A DNA stretch of 64,000 nt from Rallus limicola (lineage: Eukaryota; Chordata; Aves; Gruiformes; Rallidae): positions 620,001 to 684,000 of the forward strand of contig JAKCOZ010000009.1 in NCBI GenBank assembly GCA_022605955.1, in the 5' to 3' direction. Below the pieces are notes generated by a model. The model saw only the letters and a program-made list of their open reading frames with translations, was not told where the DNA came from and searched no databases. Positions 42,512 to 55,400 of this stretch are shown piece after piece. Positions within the stretch are counted from its first letter, which is position 1. Each line of letters begins with the position of its first letter. The position numbers were made by a program, and so were the translations under genes.

Positions 42512-43162
42512 GAATCTTTCAAAGGAACACTATTTTAAGATAAAAAGAAATCCTAATGATAGTGTTTATTCATTGTAAAATGAAAACACTGTAAATACAG
42601 GTAATAATACAGAATGTAGGTATGTGTCACCACGATTCCTGTTTTGAGTTAGAGAAAGTGCCAAACAATTATGAGGACATGGTTAGTGAAGAAACACATT
42701 CCATTTCAGCAATGGGGAAATACATTTAAAAGAAGCTTATTACACCTTGAAGGTTTTTTTTCTTTTCAATCATTGTGCCTGGATAATTGACAATTGTAAG
42801 AGATGCTGCTCAGGTTTTTTCAGTACTATTAGGCCCTGCTTCTTCCCATCAAGGGAAGCTGTTGTTTACTTTGTCCATGTTTCAGTGTTTATCATGTTTC
42901 TATTAAAAGGCAGGTGTTTTCAGAAGGCTGCTTAGTCTAATTCCCTTCATCTTCACCTTGAATAGTAAAAGTCAACTAACAAAGATTTAGTAGAGGTTGT
43001 GGCAGGTTCCCCATTAACTGATCTCAAAAGTTCTATGAAAGTTCTGTGACCTGTGCTGGTATTGAGAATTTTTTCACCTGAAAATCTGTGAATGGCACAA
43101 ACCTTACCTGGTTCTGGATCTGTCTACAGCTGGGTGACTCTTCTCCTTAAAAGGCATAGGCA

Positions 43163-43236
43163 TTTTTTCCTTTCTCTCTCTTCTTTTTTTTCTTTCTTTC
43201 TTTTTTCCCCTTTTCTTCTGTTTTTTCTTTTTTTCT
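43163..43236. repeat. Polypyrimidine tract
   Basis: Fifty-seven bases of only C and T, one G at 43220, then 16 more pyrimidines. There is no exon behind it that matches BRINP3, so it is not a recognised splice acceptor. Confidence 0.85.
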
Positions 43237-46200
43237 GGTAGCAAGTATTTTCCCTACCACATGTTACTATCGTAGGACTGCTACTAGGTAGCTTCATGGT
43301 ACTGGGATACTGCTGCTATGGGATCCTCTGCTATAAAGTCTGTAGGAGTGTGGTGTAGCACAATTCCCTATGAGCCCGTCTCTCATGGAGGGATTAGCCC
43401 GTGTACAATTATCCCTAACAGCCATGGATGTAAATAGCTTTTGCACTGAACGGGACAGAGGCAATAGAGATGATAGTGTTATGACCCTTATCAGAGCCAG
43501 TGGAGCTTGCCTTTGCTTTGTGTCTGTGCAACTGGCAGTGTGCAGGAGCCCCGGTCACAGCTCAGTGCATGATGCAGATCGTGGCCATTACAACAGCGCA
43601 TCGACCTTTTTCTTCTGAACTTAAATATGGGAGTAGTTTAATTTTGTACCACCTTGGCCATATGCAGGCTGTGGCCTCAGGCATTGAAAAATCCATAGGC
43701 TTTCAATGAAATAGGTGGAAAAAACACCAGATATATTCTGCCATTGAGCTGCTCTGCCAGCAGATGAACTTGCAGCTGCATGGGAAACTTTGGCTTCAGA
43801 GCTCTACTGTCATTCCAGCCCATTTCAAGCAATCACCTTCTCACCACCCAAAAGTGGAACTGTCTCATTTAGCAAACATTAAGAGAAAGAAACTCAGAGG
43901 ACTTCCTTGGTACTAAAAATGATGGAAAGTCTGTTTTCCAATAGTGCTTTCCAAACTATGCCACACTGCTGTTCATTAACGACGATGCTTACTGGTACTA
44001 ATACTGTTTTATAACACACCTAAGTTACAATAAAGCCTAACACTGCTAATTTTTCTGGGCTCTGTTTTGTGTTTGGCTAACCTCAGGAGAGACTGTTGTG
44101 GTTAGAAAGAATCCATCAGTCTTGCTGTAAATCTCTTTGTAGGCTCTGATTTAATAATCTGCAATAACAGAGTTCATATTCCCATTTCAAGTCTTCCCAC
44201 ACTCCAATTTTAGAATACAATGGCATTTTGTAAAATTTTCTTCAACTGGGTATTTTATATAGAGCTTTCCCTATATCTTCCCATACCATATAATTTAAAA
44301 TCTATTGAAATGAACATAGTGGTAGAATGAAATGTAGAATTTATATACACATTTGAAATAAAAAAGAAAAGGACATGGCTTGAAATTCAAGAGAGACATT
44401 GGCAACCCTTGCTGCCCTGCTGCCCTAGAAGTACTTTCAGATTCACTTGCAATTTAAGCTTCTTTCAAGAAAAAAACCATATCCACAACTTGTACAATGT
44501 TCTAGTAAAGGGTGTTTCATGTCAGAACATTATTCTTAGATTAAACATCACTCTGAATGTCATGCACAAATAAAAACTAGTAGGAAATAAAAAGCGTTGA
44601 AACAAAAACTGCATATTTAAACTGTGCTTGTTTTTACCCCACACTGGCTCCCTGACTGATCATTCACCCTAACTTTCTCTAAGGAAGTGTCAGGAAACCC
44701 CATCCAGCAGGTAGAGGCGGTGGCATGCAGGCAGTGCAGCTCATCAGCACAGGCACTGCTAGGCTCCAGGGCTCTGGCCTGTGTGTTAGCCAACCAGCCA
44801 GGAAACAGACTTTTGGCTGAACCTATAAATCCATGGTTCTGATATGTAGCAAGATGGAGAGGATTTTGTCCCTGTCCTCTGGCACTGCTTATAATAATAA
44901 CGCAGTTTCCTCACAGGGTTCATCCTAGGAGCCAGACGGAATCATTTCCTCTCTCTTGCACAAGTCCAGGAACTCAAAGCCATCATCCTTCTCAACAACA
45001 GGCTTTGCCCTGTGTGCTGCAGAACTCTATCCAACGGATAACACATTGCTCAGGCTGGAAATAGATGGGCAACACGGGCTGTACCACCTGCTAGTATATC
45101 TTAGCTTTTTGATAGCACCAAGACAGCTGCTAGTTCTGGCTCTTCCACGGGAGAAGAAGAAGAGGAGGAGGAAAGAATAAGCTTCTAATACCTCTAGAGT
45201 CTGTATCTTGTGTATAATTGGTTCTCTTGACCAGCAGCCAGCTCTGATGCCATGCTATTCTGTGGGAGGTGTTGTGATGAATGGTACTCCAGTGATTTTG
45301 GAAGGCAGGACTTTCTCTAAGAAGATCATTAACTCTGTCAGGTCAGCTAGTCTGCCTTTGGCAGTGGACAGGAACATGGTTTCAAAAGGAGAATAACACC
45401 CATTTGGTACAAAAATCAAGAAGGGCTGGAGAGTTTGTGTTAGAGAGAACAACTGCAAGACAAACAGGTAAATAAACTTTGGGCTTTACTGGGTGATAAG
45501 AGAGAGGAAAAGGAAATTGGAGAGAATATGCTGCTGCTTGCAAGGTGAAATCAAGAGAAGAAAATGAACTTATATGTATAGATATTTAAATATACATATT
45601 TCTATAATTCTTATCAGGAACATAAGGCTATAATTGCAGTGGAATTTTCAGAAAAGAGAAATTAATTCTAATTTCAGGATAGCAGTTACTAGTGACTCTC
45701 GCCTACTACCCAGAAGGTGTCTGTGAAAGTCTCCTTACTCAACATGCTAGAAAAAACAAAGAGCAAACACCCCACTGCAAACTTCAGTCCAGATTTCCCT
45801 GCTCCTACGCTTTGCTCTCATAAACCCAGTAACTTCTGAGGTATTAATGGGTTTTTTTGAGGTTTCCTGTTGGAGAAGCTGCTAGTCACTTCTTGCTTGT
45901 CCACATCGAGGTATCACCACTCCTGCAGTGATGCAGCTCACTTTTGGCATCCTATGTGCCTCTTTTAACGTTAGAGACGAAGTTTCTGCTTATCTGTTCC
46001 AGAGGGTTTGGGTCTTAATTTCTCTATATTCCAAATTACTTAATTTAAGAAAGACTCCAGGAAAATATTAAATCTGGATTGTAGGTTATTTAAAAGGTCG
46101 AGCTCAGCCTGTGGAAGAGCTAGAAAACTGTCATCTTAAAGAAAAAAATAGACTAAAGCAAAACAAAAAAATCCCACCAACCCCCCCCTTCCATATTTTA

Positions 46201-49132
46201 CTCCCCCAGTTTCCTCAGCAGTGAATTTCAAAGGATGACTACTTGCTGCACCAGTAATTGTTTCTATTGATATGCTCTGAATCAAAAAAGACTGCCAAAA
46301 CTTCTACAAAAGCATCATCCTACCCCCTGTCCCTGAAATAGCATAAGATACAGCAAAACCAGGATTTCTACAACAAAAAAACTGTGGAAGGAGCTCAAAT
46401 TTGCTTAAGTGAGCCAAAACAGTTTCTTCTGGTCTTAGAATAACCTGGTCCCTGAGTTCAGTAAATAAAGGACTTGTAGCAGAACAGGAGGACTTGGAAA
46501 TGCTTCTGAATTCAGTATGGATGAGACTATTGTCTGTGGTTTTATTGCTCCAAGAAATCATTTGCCACTGTTGGAGAAGAGCTGTGAGATGTATCACCTG
46601 AAACCACAGTTCAGGAAGAAACACCAAAGCAAGCAATCAGCTCAGCCCAAGGTTAAAAGGAGATTCAGACAAGGGCTGTAAGCAGTTACACTGAATCTAC
46701 CTAATATTTAGAAAAAACTAATCTGCCTGACGTGTCAAAAACTGCAGCAGCTGGGAACTGAAGCTGGCAGCATTCAAGCTGAAAAGAGAATGCACTCTGG
46801 AGTAAAATACTGCAACAGGTTGCTGAGAACTTCTGAATAATCTTCAGCATCACCTTTTAAGTCAGAATGAGATTTTTTTGGGGAGGTGGTTTGCCCAGTC
46901 ACAAACCAGCTGACAGAGGCAGCAAAATCATTTGGTGATACTCCTTTGACTGCATTAAAAAGGGGGCAGATGAGAGGATTACAGTGGTCTTCTCTGTCCT
47001 TAAAAATTCCTTAAAAACTCTGACAATGAAAATCGATTCAAGAGTAACAGCAAAGTAGCTTTCATAAGAATTGTAACTTTTCTGTTATTCTTGTGTTTGA
47101 ACCTCAATTTTTATATGGACAATCAATCAGATAGCAAGTTTAGAAGAAAAGATTTAATCAAACTATAAAAATGAAGCTTGTATTCTTTTCTTGCTGTCAA
47201 AGCAATTCTGTCTTGATGGTCTGTTCAGGAAAACTAACTGACCTGTATTGAAATAAAACCCTCCACTCCAATATGCCCAGAAAGCATTGAATTTAAAATT
47301 AAGAAAAAAATATTTTTCTTATTACTTTTTTGTAATAATTGGGAAAAAAACCTTGAAAATTACATTTACAGTGCTGGGTAATTAACTGTTTTTAGAGCCT
47401 GGATTAATGTGGTCAATTTACGCAATGAATATTATTTCATTTTATAGACAGAAAATGTTGTCTCTCCTTTTTCCTCATATTCCTATATAAATATGCAGTA
47501 TTTCCATAAAGGCTGAAAAGAAAGTTTATTGATTTTATAGCTTCCTAAAAGGAAAGTGAATTTCTGAGAGAAGACTTTAAAACCTGACAATTAAGTTGAA
47601 AAACCCACACACCTATGAAATAGTGACTCTCAATTACAAATTTAGGCACAATGCTGGTGTGCAGAGTCTTTGAGAAGCTGTAGGGATCTCTGTTTAGTCT
47701 CCTGCTCTTGGCTGGTAAATCGCATATTTCGCGTATGTTACATAAAAATATTTCTATTACAGTTCTTCTGATTTGTTTTTGATAAAACATGGCATCTGCA
47801 GGAATGTACTTGAGAGGAAAGGCAGTGCACAGGTGCTGCTCAAATGTTTGTACATCTAAGCTGAACTGAGGATATGACAGTTTGACTCTAAGAGAATCTG
47901 GAAGATGCTGGAAAGTAGGAGGGCTGTGCAATGTCTTTATCTGGATTTTACTATTAGTTGTAGCCTTAAAAGAACTAAAAATATCAATTTAGATTATGCA
48001 TTACACCTCTCATCCTAGTCCTTCAAATACAGTCAACTGCTTTGTTTCAGATACCTCTCAAAGGCTTATTTGCCTGATGCAGCCCTGATTTTTTCTGCCT
48101 TCTGTGTTAATTTTGTAAACGAACTCTGTTCTATATTTAGCTGGGACCTTGAGTAGGATCTTTCAAGCTCTCTACTCTGTTTGCCTTCCTACAACCTTAT
48201 CTAAGGGAAATCATAATTGACATCAGCACACAAGTGATTCCACAAAGTGGTAGCTAAACCATAGCCCAGAGGTTGCCTTGGACTTTAATTCTCACTGTAC
48301 TCAAGTCTGTAACTAAACCAGCTACTGCTGTACCTTGCAAAAGCAAAGTTATTGCAAATGCTGCATCCGAGGATGAGTCCTTCCACTAATAACTCTATCT
48401 GGTATCTTAATTGGTAAGTAAATGAATAAAAGATGTGTTTATTGCAGTGTAATTGACTTGTTTGTTTTCCCTGCCTCATTGATTTATTTTGGGGAGGGAA
48501 AAGGGACAAGTCTTTGAATTAATTTATATCCCTCCTGAAACGGAAGTAATCTGTTTTTAGAATTTGGGCCTGTATCTGCATATTTTCTCAAAATGGAGGA
48601 CAAAGGTACAGAAAAATGCAAATATCATAGTAAGGCCAAATGTGTGGTAAAAGTGTTGCTCTAATTGTTCAAACTGGCAAGCTATGGCAAACAACTTCTC
48701 AAAAAGCAAAGAATAGGTGCTGCTGCTTAACATGTTTTAAAAATATGCTTTGTGCTAATGAAAACACTTTTTGCAAACGGTCCAAATTTTGGGCAATTAT
48801 TAATTTAGCTTCAGTCTGTAGCAAATCTGATCATTCTAAGGCTGTATTCACATCAGAACCTACATGTAAACAATGGGAACAGCCGTATCCTCTGTGGATT
48901 GTTTTTTATTTATTAATTTCCAAACAATTATTTAGTTATGGCCCACTGTCTCTGCTTCTAATAAATAACCCTCCTGCCTTGTCCTGTGCCTGCAACATGG
49001 GACGGGGTGTCACTGCCAAGGCCTGTTGTAAGGCCCAGCTAGTTGTCCCCAGCTAGTCAACAGAGCAGTTTGCAAATGAAGAACATTTGTCTGGACGAGC
49101 TGTTTCTGAATGAGAATCGTTTTGCTTTGCAG

Positions 49133-49323
49133 AGAGTTTGGCCGCTGGAAAGTAAATAATCTTGCTGTGGAAAGAAGAAATTTCCTTGGCTCCCCTTTGC
49201 CTCTTGCCCCTGAGTTCTTCCGTAACATAAGGCTACTCGGACGCCGCCCGACCCTTCAGCAGATCACAGAAAACCTTATCAAGAAATATGGAACACATTT
49301 CCTGCTGTCAGCTACCTTGGGAG
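49133..49323 (+). CDS. BRINP3: BRINP3 internal coding exon (start of MACPF domain)
   Basis: This 191-bp exon lies between a canonical acceptor (pyrimidine-rich tract ending in CAG at 49132) and a donor GTAGGG at 49324. It carries the last base of one codon (fitting Arg), 63 full codons from Glu-Phe-Gly-Arg-Trp to Thr-Leu-Gly, and the first base of a Gly codon. The peptide is open throughout and contains the MACPF signature Tyr-Gly-Thr-His-Phe at exon residues 52-56. From memory of the family it corresponds to roughly residues 80-142 of BRINP3. [11 protein letters not shown] and [10 protein letters not shown] fit BRINP3, whereas BRINP2 has ALERKDFF and RPNLQQVTEN. BRINP proteins are neural secretory-pathway glycoproteins with a MACPF domain; they have been linked to cell-cycle suppression and neural development. 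The frame joins exactly to the exon at 58760. Family assignment is very secure; the choice of BRINP3 over BRINP2 rests on recalled sequence differences. Confidence 0.93.
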
Positions 49324-51154
49324 GTAGGGTTAATGCCTGGAAACGTTGCGCTTGAGTTTGGTGTGACTGGACTGCCTTGGTTCCCGCAGCTGGGCTGAGC
49401 GACTCCCCCTGGGATGGACTTTAAAGCATGGGAGCAGGTTCTGTCTAAAAGTCTCACGGCTTTCTTCTGCTGATGTTAAACGTTGCTTTACTGATTCTGT
49501 GTAAAAAAATTAGGGAGAAAAGGAGAAGAAATCCTGTTGCTAAGACTGAGGTACTGTTCCTGGGTTTCTGGTGTGCACACTCCAGGTCTGGTGGGGATGT
49601 TTCTCTACACTGAGAGGTCTTTTAGGAGAGTCACATTTTTTCCTGTAAGAGGCCCTTATAATAATTTGCATAGTAAGAAATTACATGAGTATCTTGATCC
49701 CTTACAGTATCGCAGAGATGAAGTAAGAAAAATATTAAGTATTTTCAACAAATCTTTTCAGCTAGAGGACTTCTGAATGATTTTGACCACTGGGAAGTTC
49801 CTCTGTTGTCACTTTGCCATTTTCAGGATCAGTATCCACTTAACCAATGGGACCGAAAGTTTCAAAATGGGATGATGAGGCTTTGACATGGGATTCCTGT
49901 TAACTTAATGGAATCTGCAGCTCTAAATCCCTGCCGACTAATTTGGAAAGGATAGTCTATGTATAATTGGGATCCAGTCACCAAATGGATTGAAGAAATC
50001 CAATGGAGGGGCCTAATGTTCAAGAGAGAGCATAAATTGTTCACAATGAAAGATAATTAGTACCTGCGATTACCCATCTAGGCATTACAAAATGAACTGA
50101 CATTTTAAAAATGCAGCTTTATCCCTTGGTGGGTGATTATATTGAAGTTAATTCTGGTGACTGAGCATCCTTCCAGCAGGACAGTCTTGTCAAAATCCTT
50201 TATTCACCTGAGGAATGGTTCTCTTTAATACATTTGATAACTGAATTTTAACCATATATTAAGGAAATTACAGCCTTCCTATTGTCTTTTGGCTGATATC
50301 TGAGATATGTAACAACTGAAATAGCTCACAGTAGCTCCCTTTTGAAAAAGACCATTCTAGAAACAAGGTGAATTTCTGTCTTGCTGTAGTTATCTAAAAT
50401 ACTAAAAGAACTAATTCCTATCATAATTTTGGGAGCTAGTGTTTCTATAGGAAATACACTGACCTTAGAGTTTTAAGACCAGCAATTTGGAATAAAATTC
50501 CCAGATGTTCTTTTAATATCTCAGCATTTCCCTAACATGCAAACAGTACACTTTTTATGAATGACCGCACATGTTCTTGTGTATGGATACACAGCACATG
50601 TGAACACAAAAACTAGTGAAAGAAAAGAATTCTTAAAATGCACAATAATGAAAGATTTGGCTGCAGCAAGTATCCTAATGCAGTGATTATCCAATAGCAA
50701 AAGGTATTTTTTAGTATTATTGGCTATTTGCAAATTATTAATGAGCATAACTTTCAGTTCCAGTAGCTAAATGATGTCACTCATTTTCAAGTTGAAATTA
50801 AACATAACTCAGGGAAAGCAGTCACACAATAATAGCTGCTCTTTAAAAGGACAAAGCACCAGTATCACACTGAGGACACGAGAGCTGCAGATTTGACACC
50901 TCTTAGGAAGTATGTCCCTTACTAAAAACTGAAACTGAAATGTGGTCCTTTGGAAGACAGCTGAAAATTGCAGCTTAAACATTCAGTATGGTCCTCAAAG
51001 CCTCAGGATTTGCTGCAGGCGAACTGGAGTAAGGACACCCTATTCTCACTCCGCTTCAGACTCCCTCACAAAGGCCGTAAGATGCAGTAGCTGCCACAGG
51101 CTTGCAAAAATTTTCCGCTCACAGGGGGATGGTGTCGACTTCCGGGCTCTGTCA

Positions 51155-51216
51155 ACACTTAATGAAGTCAAAGGGAGTTTTTGTATTAACTTTGATGGCT
51201 TTGATTTAGGTCCCTA
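51155..51216. repeat. Possible ancient palindromic amniote repeat
   Basis: AATGAAGTCAAAGGGAGTTT followed by a short loop and ATTAACTTTGATGG forms an imperfect inverted repeat. It resembles the 'GAAGTCAATGGGAG / CATTGACTTCAATGG' motif spread through reptile and bird genomes. The similarity is from memory and the copy is diverged. Confidence 0.4.
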
Positions 51217-52254
51217 GCCTCAATTTTTAGGCATGATTTCAGGCACACCTGCTGCCTTCCATTATCTTTGGATGGGTGCTGAATACTTTGAAAAATTGGT
51301 TCAATTAAAATAATTACAGGGAATTAGTAATTTCTAAGAATGCTTTCATGAGGTAGCTAATAACCCTATGCTTTCCTGTATGTATTAGTTCTCATTTTTG
51401 GGCTAGATTGAACAGGGATTCCCAGAGATGCTTGTCCATACTTTATTAACATGCAGTTAGACTTTTTTTCCTCTCAATAATATATTCGTACTTTCGCTTT
51501 AATTACAGGTTGGGTTGTTCTGGAAGCTTTCTCAATTGTGTAGCTCCTTAAAAGCAGACCAAACTGAGTGTGCATAGTACTTTTATTTAATGAATCCCCA
51601 ATCATCTGTATTCATGGACATAAAGGAAAGCTTGGCAAACAAACAATCCTGTGTGAAGATTTGTGTGCCTCTGTGACCATTTGGCTTTCATGAATATCCC
51701 TTTTTGACCATAAAGGGAACTCTCACACACGGTTGTTTGTGATACGCTCCCAGCCTTTACCCTCAAACACAGAAATACACCCCTCCAGGGCATCCTGAAA
51801 CGGGAACTTAGGGAAGTTCTGTTTTTCTTGCTGCCACAAGATAATGTGGAAAATGACATTTCTCGCTGCTTCTGTTTCTTATGGAAATGCTATCATCCTG
51901 TGACAGAAGCCAGATGTCCATAACCAGCAGCTTCAAGGTCTGTGGTAGAAGGACCCTTTTGCCAGGCAAACACTGGACTGAGCAGTGGGTTCCTGGCCGA
52001 GGTGACGTGCCTGTGCACAAGGGTAACTCCTGCTTCTGCACTGGGGCACTGCAGTGTCTAATCCACTGGAAAAGAAGAGCTGTGACCGCTCATTTCTGTT
52101 AAATTCTGTTTACAACTGGGGATGCTGTGTTGGGCTGGACCATCAGTAGGAGCAGAGGGAATTTCTACTCATCTAGGGCAAGGCATATCCTGTTTGCATT
52201 AACAAAGGTGCAGATTTACACAGCCCAGCCAGGACTGACTGGAACAGCTTTAGG

Positions 52255-52428
52255 GTAAAGGCAAGAGAGGACTTACACAAGCAAACTCCATCCTTGAAGG
52301 TGAGAGGAGGCTCTACTGGACAGGTCCCTGAGCATCTCATTTAATTAGACTTGCTCTGAGCAGGGAGTTGGACTGGATGACCGCCAGAAGTCCCTTCCAG
52401 GCTACATTATTTTCTGACTCTATGAAAT
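52255..52428 (+). mobile_element. CR1 LINE 3' end (diverged)
   Basis: This has the CR1 3' block GAGCAGGGAGTTGGACTGGA, then TGACCGCC and AGTCCCTTCCAGGCTACATT, ending in degenerate 8-mer-like sequence (CTGACTCTATG). The left boundary is approximate. It lies between the two BRINP3 exons. Confidence 0.75.
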
Positions 52429-55400
52429 GTATTTCTAAATTCCTTATCAGCTTTCAACTAGCATTTCCAAAAAAACAAATATTCTGCTTTGAATGAGAGA
52501 CAATAGACAGTATTACTTTTTTTCCCCCTTTTGTTCTGCATTTATACTTTCTGCTTTTGCTTGCATACAGCATGATGCAATGAAGGCCCAGCTTGCTGAA
52601 TAATATAAAAGAACATTAGCAGCTGGACACTTTAGTGGTTTACAAAAAATAGCATGCAGCAGTGAGCTTCAGAACGAAGATATTTTGAAGTCTAGCACAC
52701 CACTGTGGGATAAATGTAGGAGGATGAAAATACCAGTGAATCGCACTTGAAAGGCATTCACTTTAATGCTGTTCCTACATATGGATGTAAAGGCTGCTCA
52801 GCAAACCAACAGATGTGGTGATGAGGAAATCGTAGATAACTACCATACTATGCTGAAATGGTGGGCCTTCATCCCAGGCACTTGTGAGTTTGAGGTGGGT
52901 GCTTCGCAAGATGGACATGCAGGACATCAGAACTGAATCCTCCTTGCATGGTAACTGTTCCAAATAAATGGATTTGCAGGAGGTTGTCATAGCTTCTGAT
53001 GAAACTGTAACCTTCTTAGGCAATTGGCTAAATGGCAATCTGTCTCAAACATTTGAGAGTGATTTATTTTTACTGCTGTTGTCAGGCCTAATTCCTCAGT
53101 GTTCATTCCAAGACCACCAATGCATTCATCTCTCTGGGTCAGGAAGTATCTCTTGATAATGCTGAAGGCCTTGAGATCACAAGAAAAATAGGTAGTTTTG
53201 TCTTTATGACAGACAACCTTAAGAAGCGTCAGCAGACCAGCTTCAGCTTGACCTCCCATTCTCCTCTCCACCCATGACAGTACTGCAAGGGAGTTTGGTC
53301 ATTATACCTTTACTGTTCTACACACTGAATGAAGAGGGTCAGATTTTCTCTCCCTGATTAATATTCCTCTGGAGCAGTGCATTAGCCTGCGGACAGAGAT
53401 GGGAGAAAGTGTCAGGCGCTGTAAACCAGTGAATCTCAATGAACTCTGGAGGATTTATTATCATTTACACTAACTGCTGGTACGACCTTTGTTTTCTGTA
53501 ATGCTTCTTTCAAGGCAAGATACCAAGTGTTTGCAAACAAGGGAGATTTGAGAAGGAAACTTGAAAGTTTAGCATCAGACTTCCAAACACCCTACCCAGG
53601 TATGTAAATTTCCCAGAATTTAAGGTTATGGAGGAGAAGTGAAAGAAACACATATATTTTTTCTCCCCATCCACTCAATGAAGAAAAAATTTTAAAGTCC
53701 AAAAAACAGATGGTATGTGTGGAATTAACATGCACTGGAACCACAGAAATGATACCACATCTGGCCTGGCATTAATTTATATAGTTTTTGGAACTATACC
53801 CTTCCATGTGTTCAAGTTTGGGAAAATGACCTGATAAAACCCTAATGGCATGTTCTGAGCCATGCATTAATAGATTTTCCACTAGTGCTAGGATATATTT
53901 TATAACAAAAGCGTAACATTTTTTAAACATTTTTTTCCCTATTTTTTACAGCTCTTCTAGCTGAGGCATTCTATTTAACCAGAAACATTTGAGGAATTCA
54001 TAGCCCAAAGGCCTTTATACCTTTGTAAGATTTATGTATGTGAATGAAAAGAGAGCTGTAAGTAGATGACTGTGGATGATGCTCAGCTATATCTGCCTTT
54101 GAGTGTTATCCTTTCATTGCTCTTTCCTCACTTTCTGACATGAAGTGATGGGAACTCCTTAGATCATTCATTTTCCTACCACTACCTGGTCTACAGAAGA
54201 AAATCAAGGTATAAAATCCTTTAATCACTACAAAGATGTGGGTGCAGAAAAACAATCTCTCAATAATTGAGGCAGAAAATAGCACTAAATATTTAAATGA
54301 TATGAATATGTATTATTATCTATAACAAAATATGTTTACTCCTTCAATAGACAGTTATATTTAGCTATAGTTGTTACAGTATTATTCAAATTCTACCATC
54401 TCAATGATGGTAATTTGCATTTTTTATTTAAATAATTCCTGAAGAAGTTTTAAGATGCACACAAAATTAATTTCTAATTTCTGAATGACATTTATAAACT
54501 GCTGTTTAGGAGTCTTATATCTAAATGGCCATGCATGGCTTATCAGTCTAGTTCAATTCCTCTAAACTATTTCACTTCACACTTCTATTTTTTGAAAATC
54601 AGTCCCTAGAATATTTTTCTCAGCTGAAGAGTTTAACTTATAAATACAAATCCTGGAAAATATGTTCAGATAAACCTAGAAATAATTAAATATCTAGGCT
54701 AAGTTATAAGCCTGGAAATTCCAGGGCTCATGGGGACATTAGTATATATTGTGCCAAGGTCACTCTATAGTGTGAACGTCCATCTCCTGCCCCCCGATGC
54801 GTATCTGTCAGGGACAGCAGCTACATGGTAATAAAGCATCAGTGCAGTGACTGCTAATTTCTTGAACCAATCATTCAGTTATGGTGAACATTACCAAATG
54901 TTTTTCTGCTATTTCTTCTAAACCTGCAAAAGCAAAGTCAACTGTCTCTTGACTATGGTGAAGTAGAGGGAAGACTGCTTTGAGAGGTTGTGGGAAGCAC
55001 TGCTGTGCAGATCTGAAGCTGAATAAACATGTGGCCTTAGTCTTCACTGTCATTAATCCTTTTCAGCTCTTAAAATTCATAACCTTGAATCGTTTTCTAA
55101 ATCATACTTGTTGTTTTAGCTAATGCTTGGATTTCTTCTTAGCCTATTTTATGGTGGCAGACTGTAACCAGGAAAAAAAAAATTCATCCATGTTTCAAAT
55201 GTGACAGAAGGATCTCTTTTGGCATGGGTTTAATTTTCCCTAAATTAAATTAAAATTAAATTTAGAATAGAATCTAAATTAACTCAAATTGTCTTCCACA
55301 AATAAAAAATGAGTCAATGATGTCACTTTACAAACCACAGAGTTCTGGGTGCAAAATATATTTCAACTCTATGTGGATGCCTGAGTTCCCACTTTTTTCT

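Larger units (their letters stand above)
1..49132 (+). other. BRINP3: Upstream BRINP3 intron sequence (3' part)
   Basis: No exon could be recognised in this stretch. It should be the 3' part of the intron before the exon at 49133, or several introns if a small exon was missed. The preceding BRINP3 exon should end in codons for a basic segment (Tyr-Lys-Ile-Tyr-Arg in the human protein as I recall it); I did not find it, although I could not search all frames exhaustively. Open frames here are short, overlap on both strands and match no family, as expected by chance. Long introns are known for BRINP genes. Recognisable content is listed separately: CR1 pieces, two solo LTRs, tandem and low-complexity repeats and one duplicated 235-bp unit. 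The remaining sequence is AT-rich and shows nothing I can name, including 1-4.0, 5.0-7.3, 7.4-13.7, 14.6-16.4, 20-23.9, 24.2-29.0, 31-33.7, 37.1-39.5 and 39.7-49.1 kb. Confidence 0.75.

Noticed and set aside
44910..45180. Possible coding or retro-element sequence with an open frame of 74 codons
   Set aside because: No family recognised in any frame and no repeat structure; treated as ordinary intron.
48640..49056. 138-codon cysteine-rich open frame ending 77 bp before the first BRINP3 exon
   Set aside because: It matches no family, has no splice link to the exon (different frame, with a stop before it) and no promoter or poly-A context; most likely chance.
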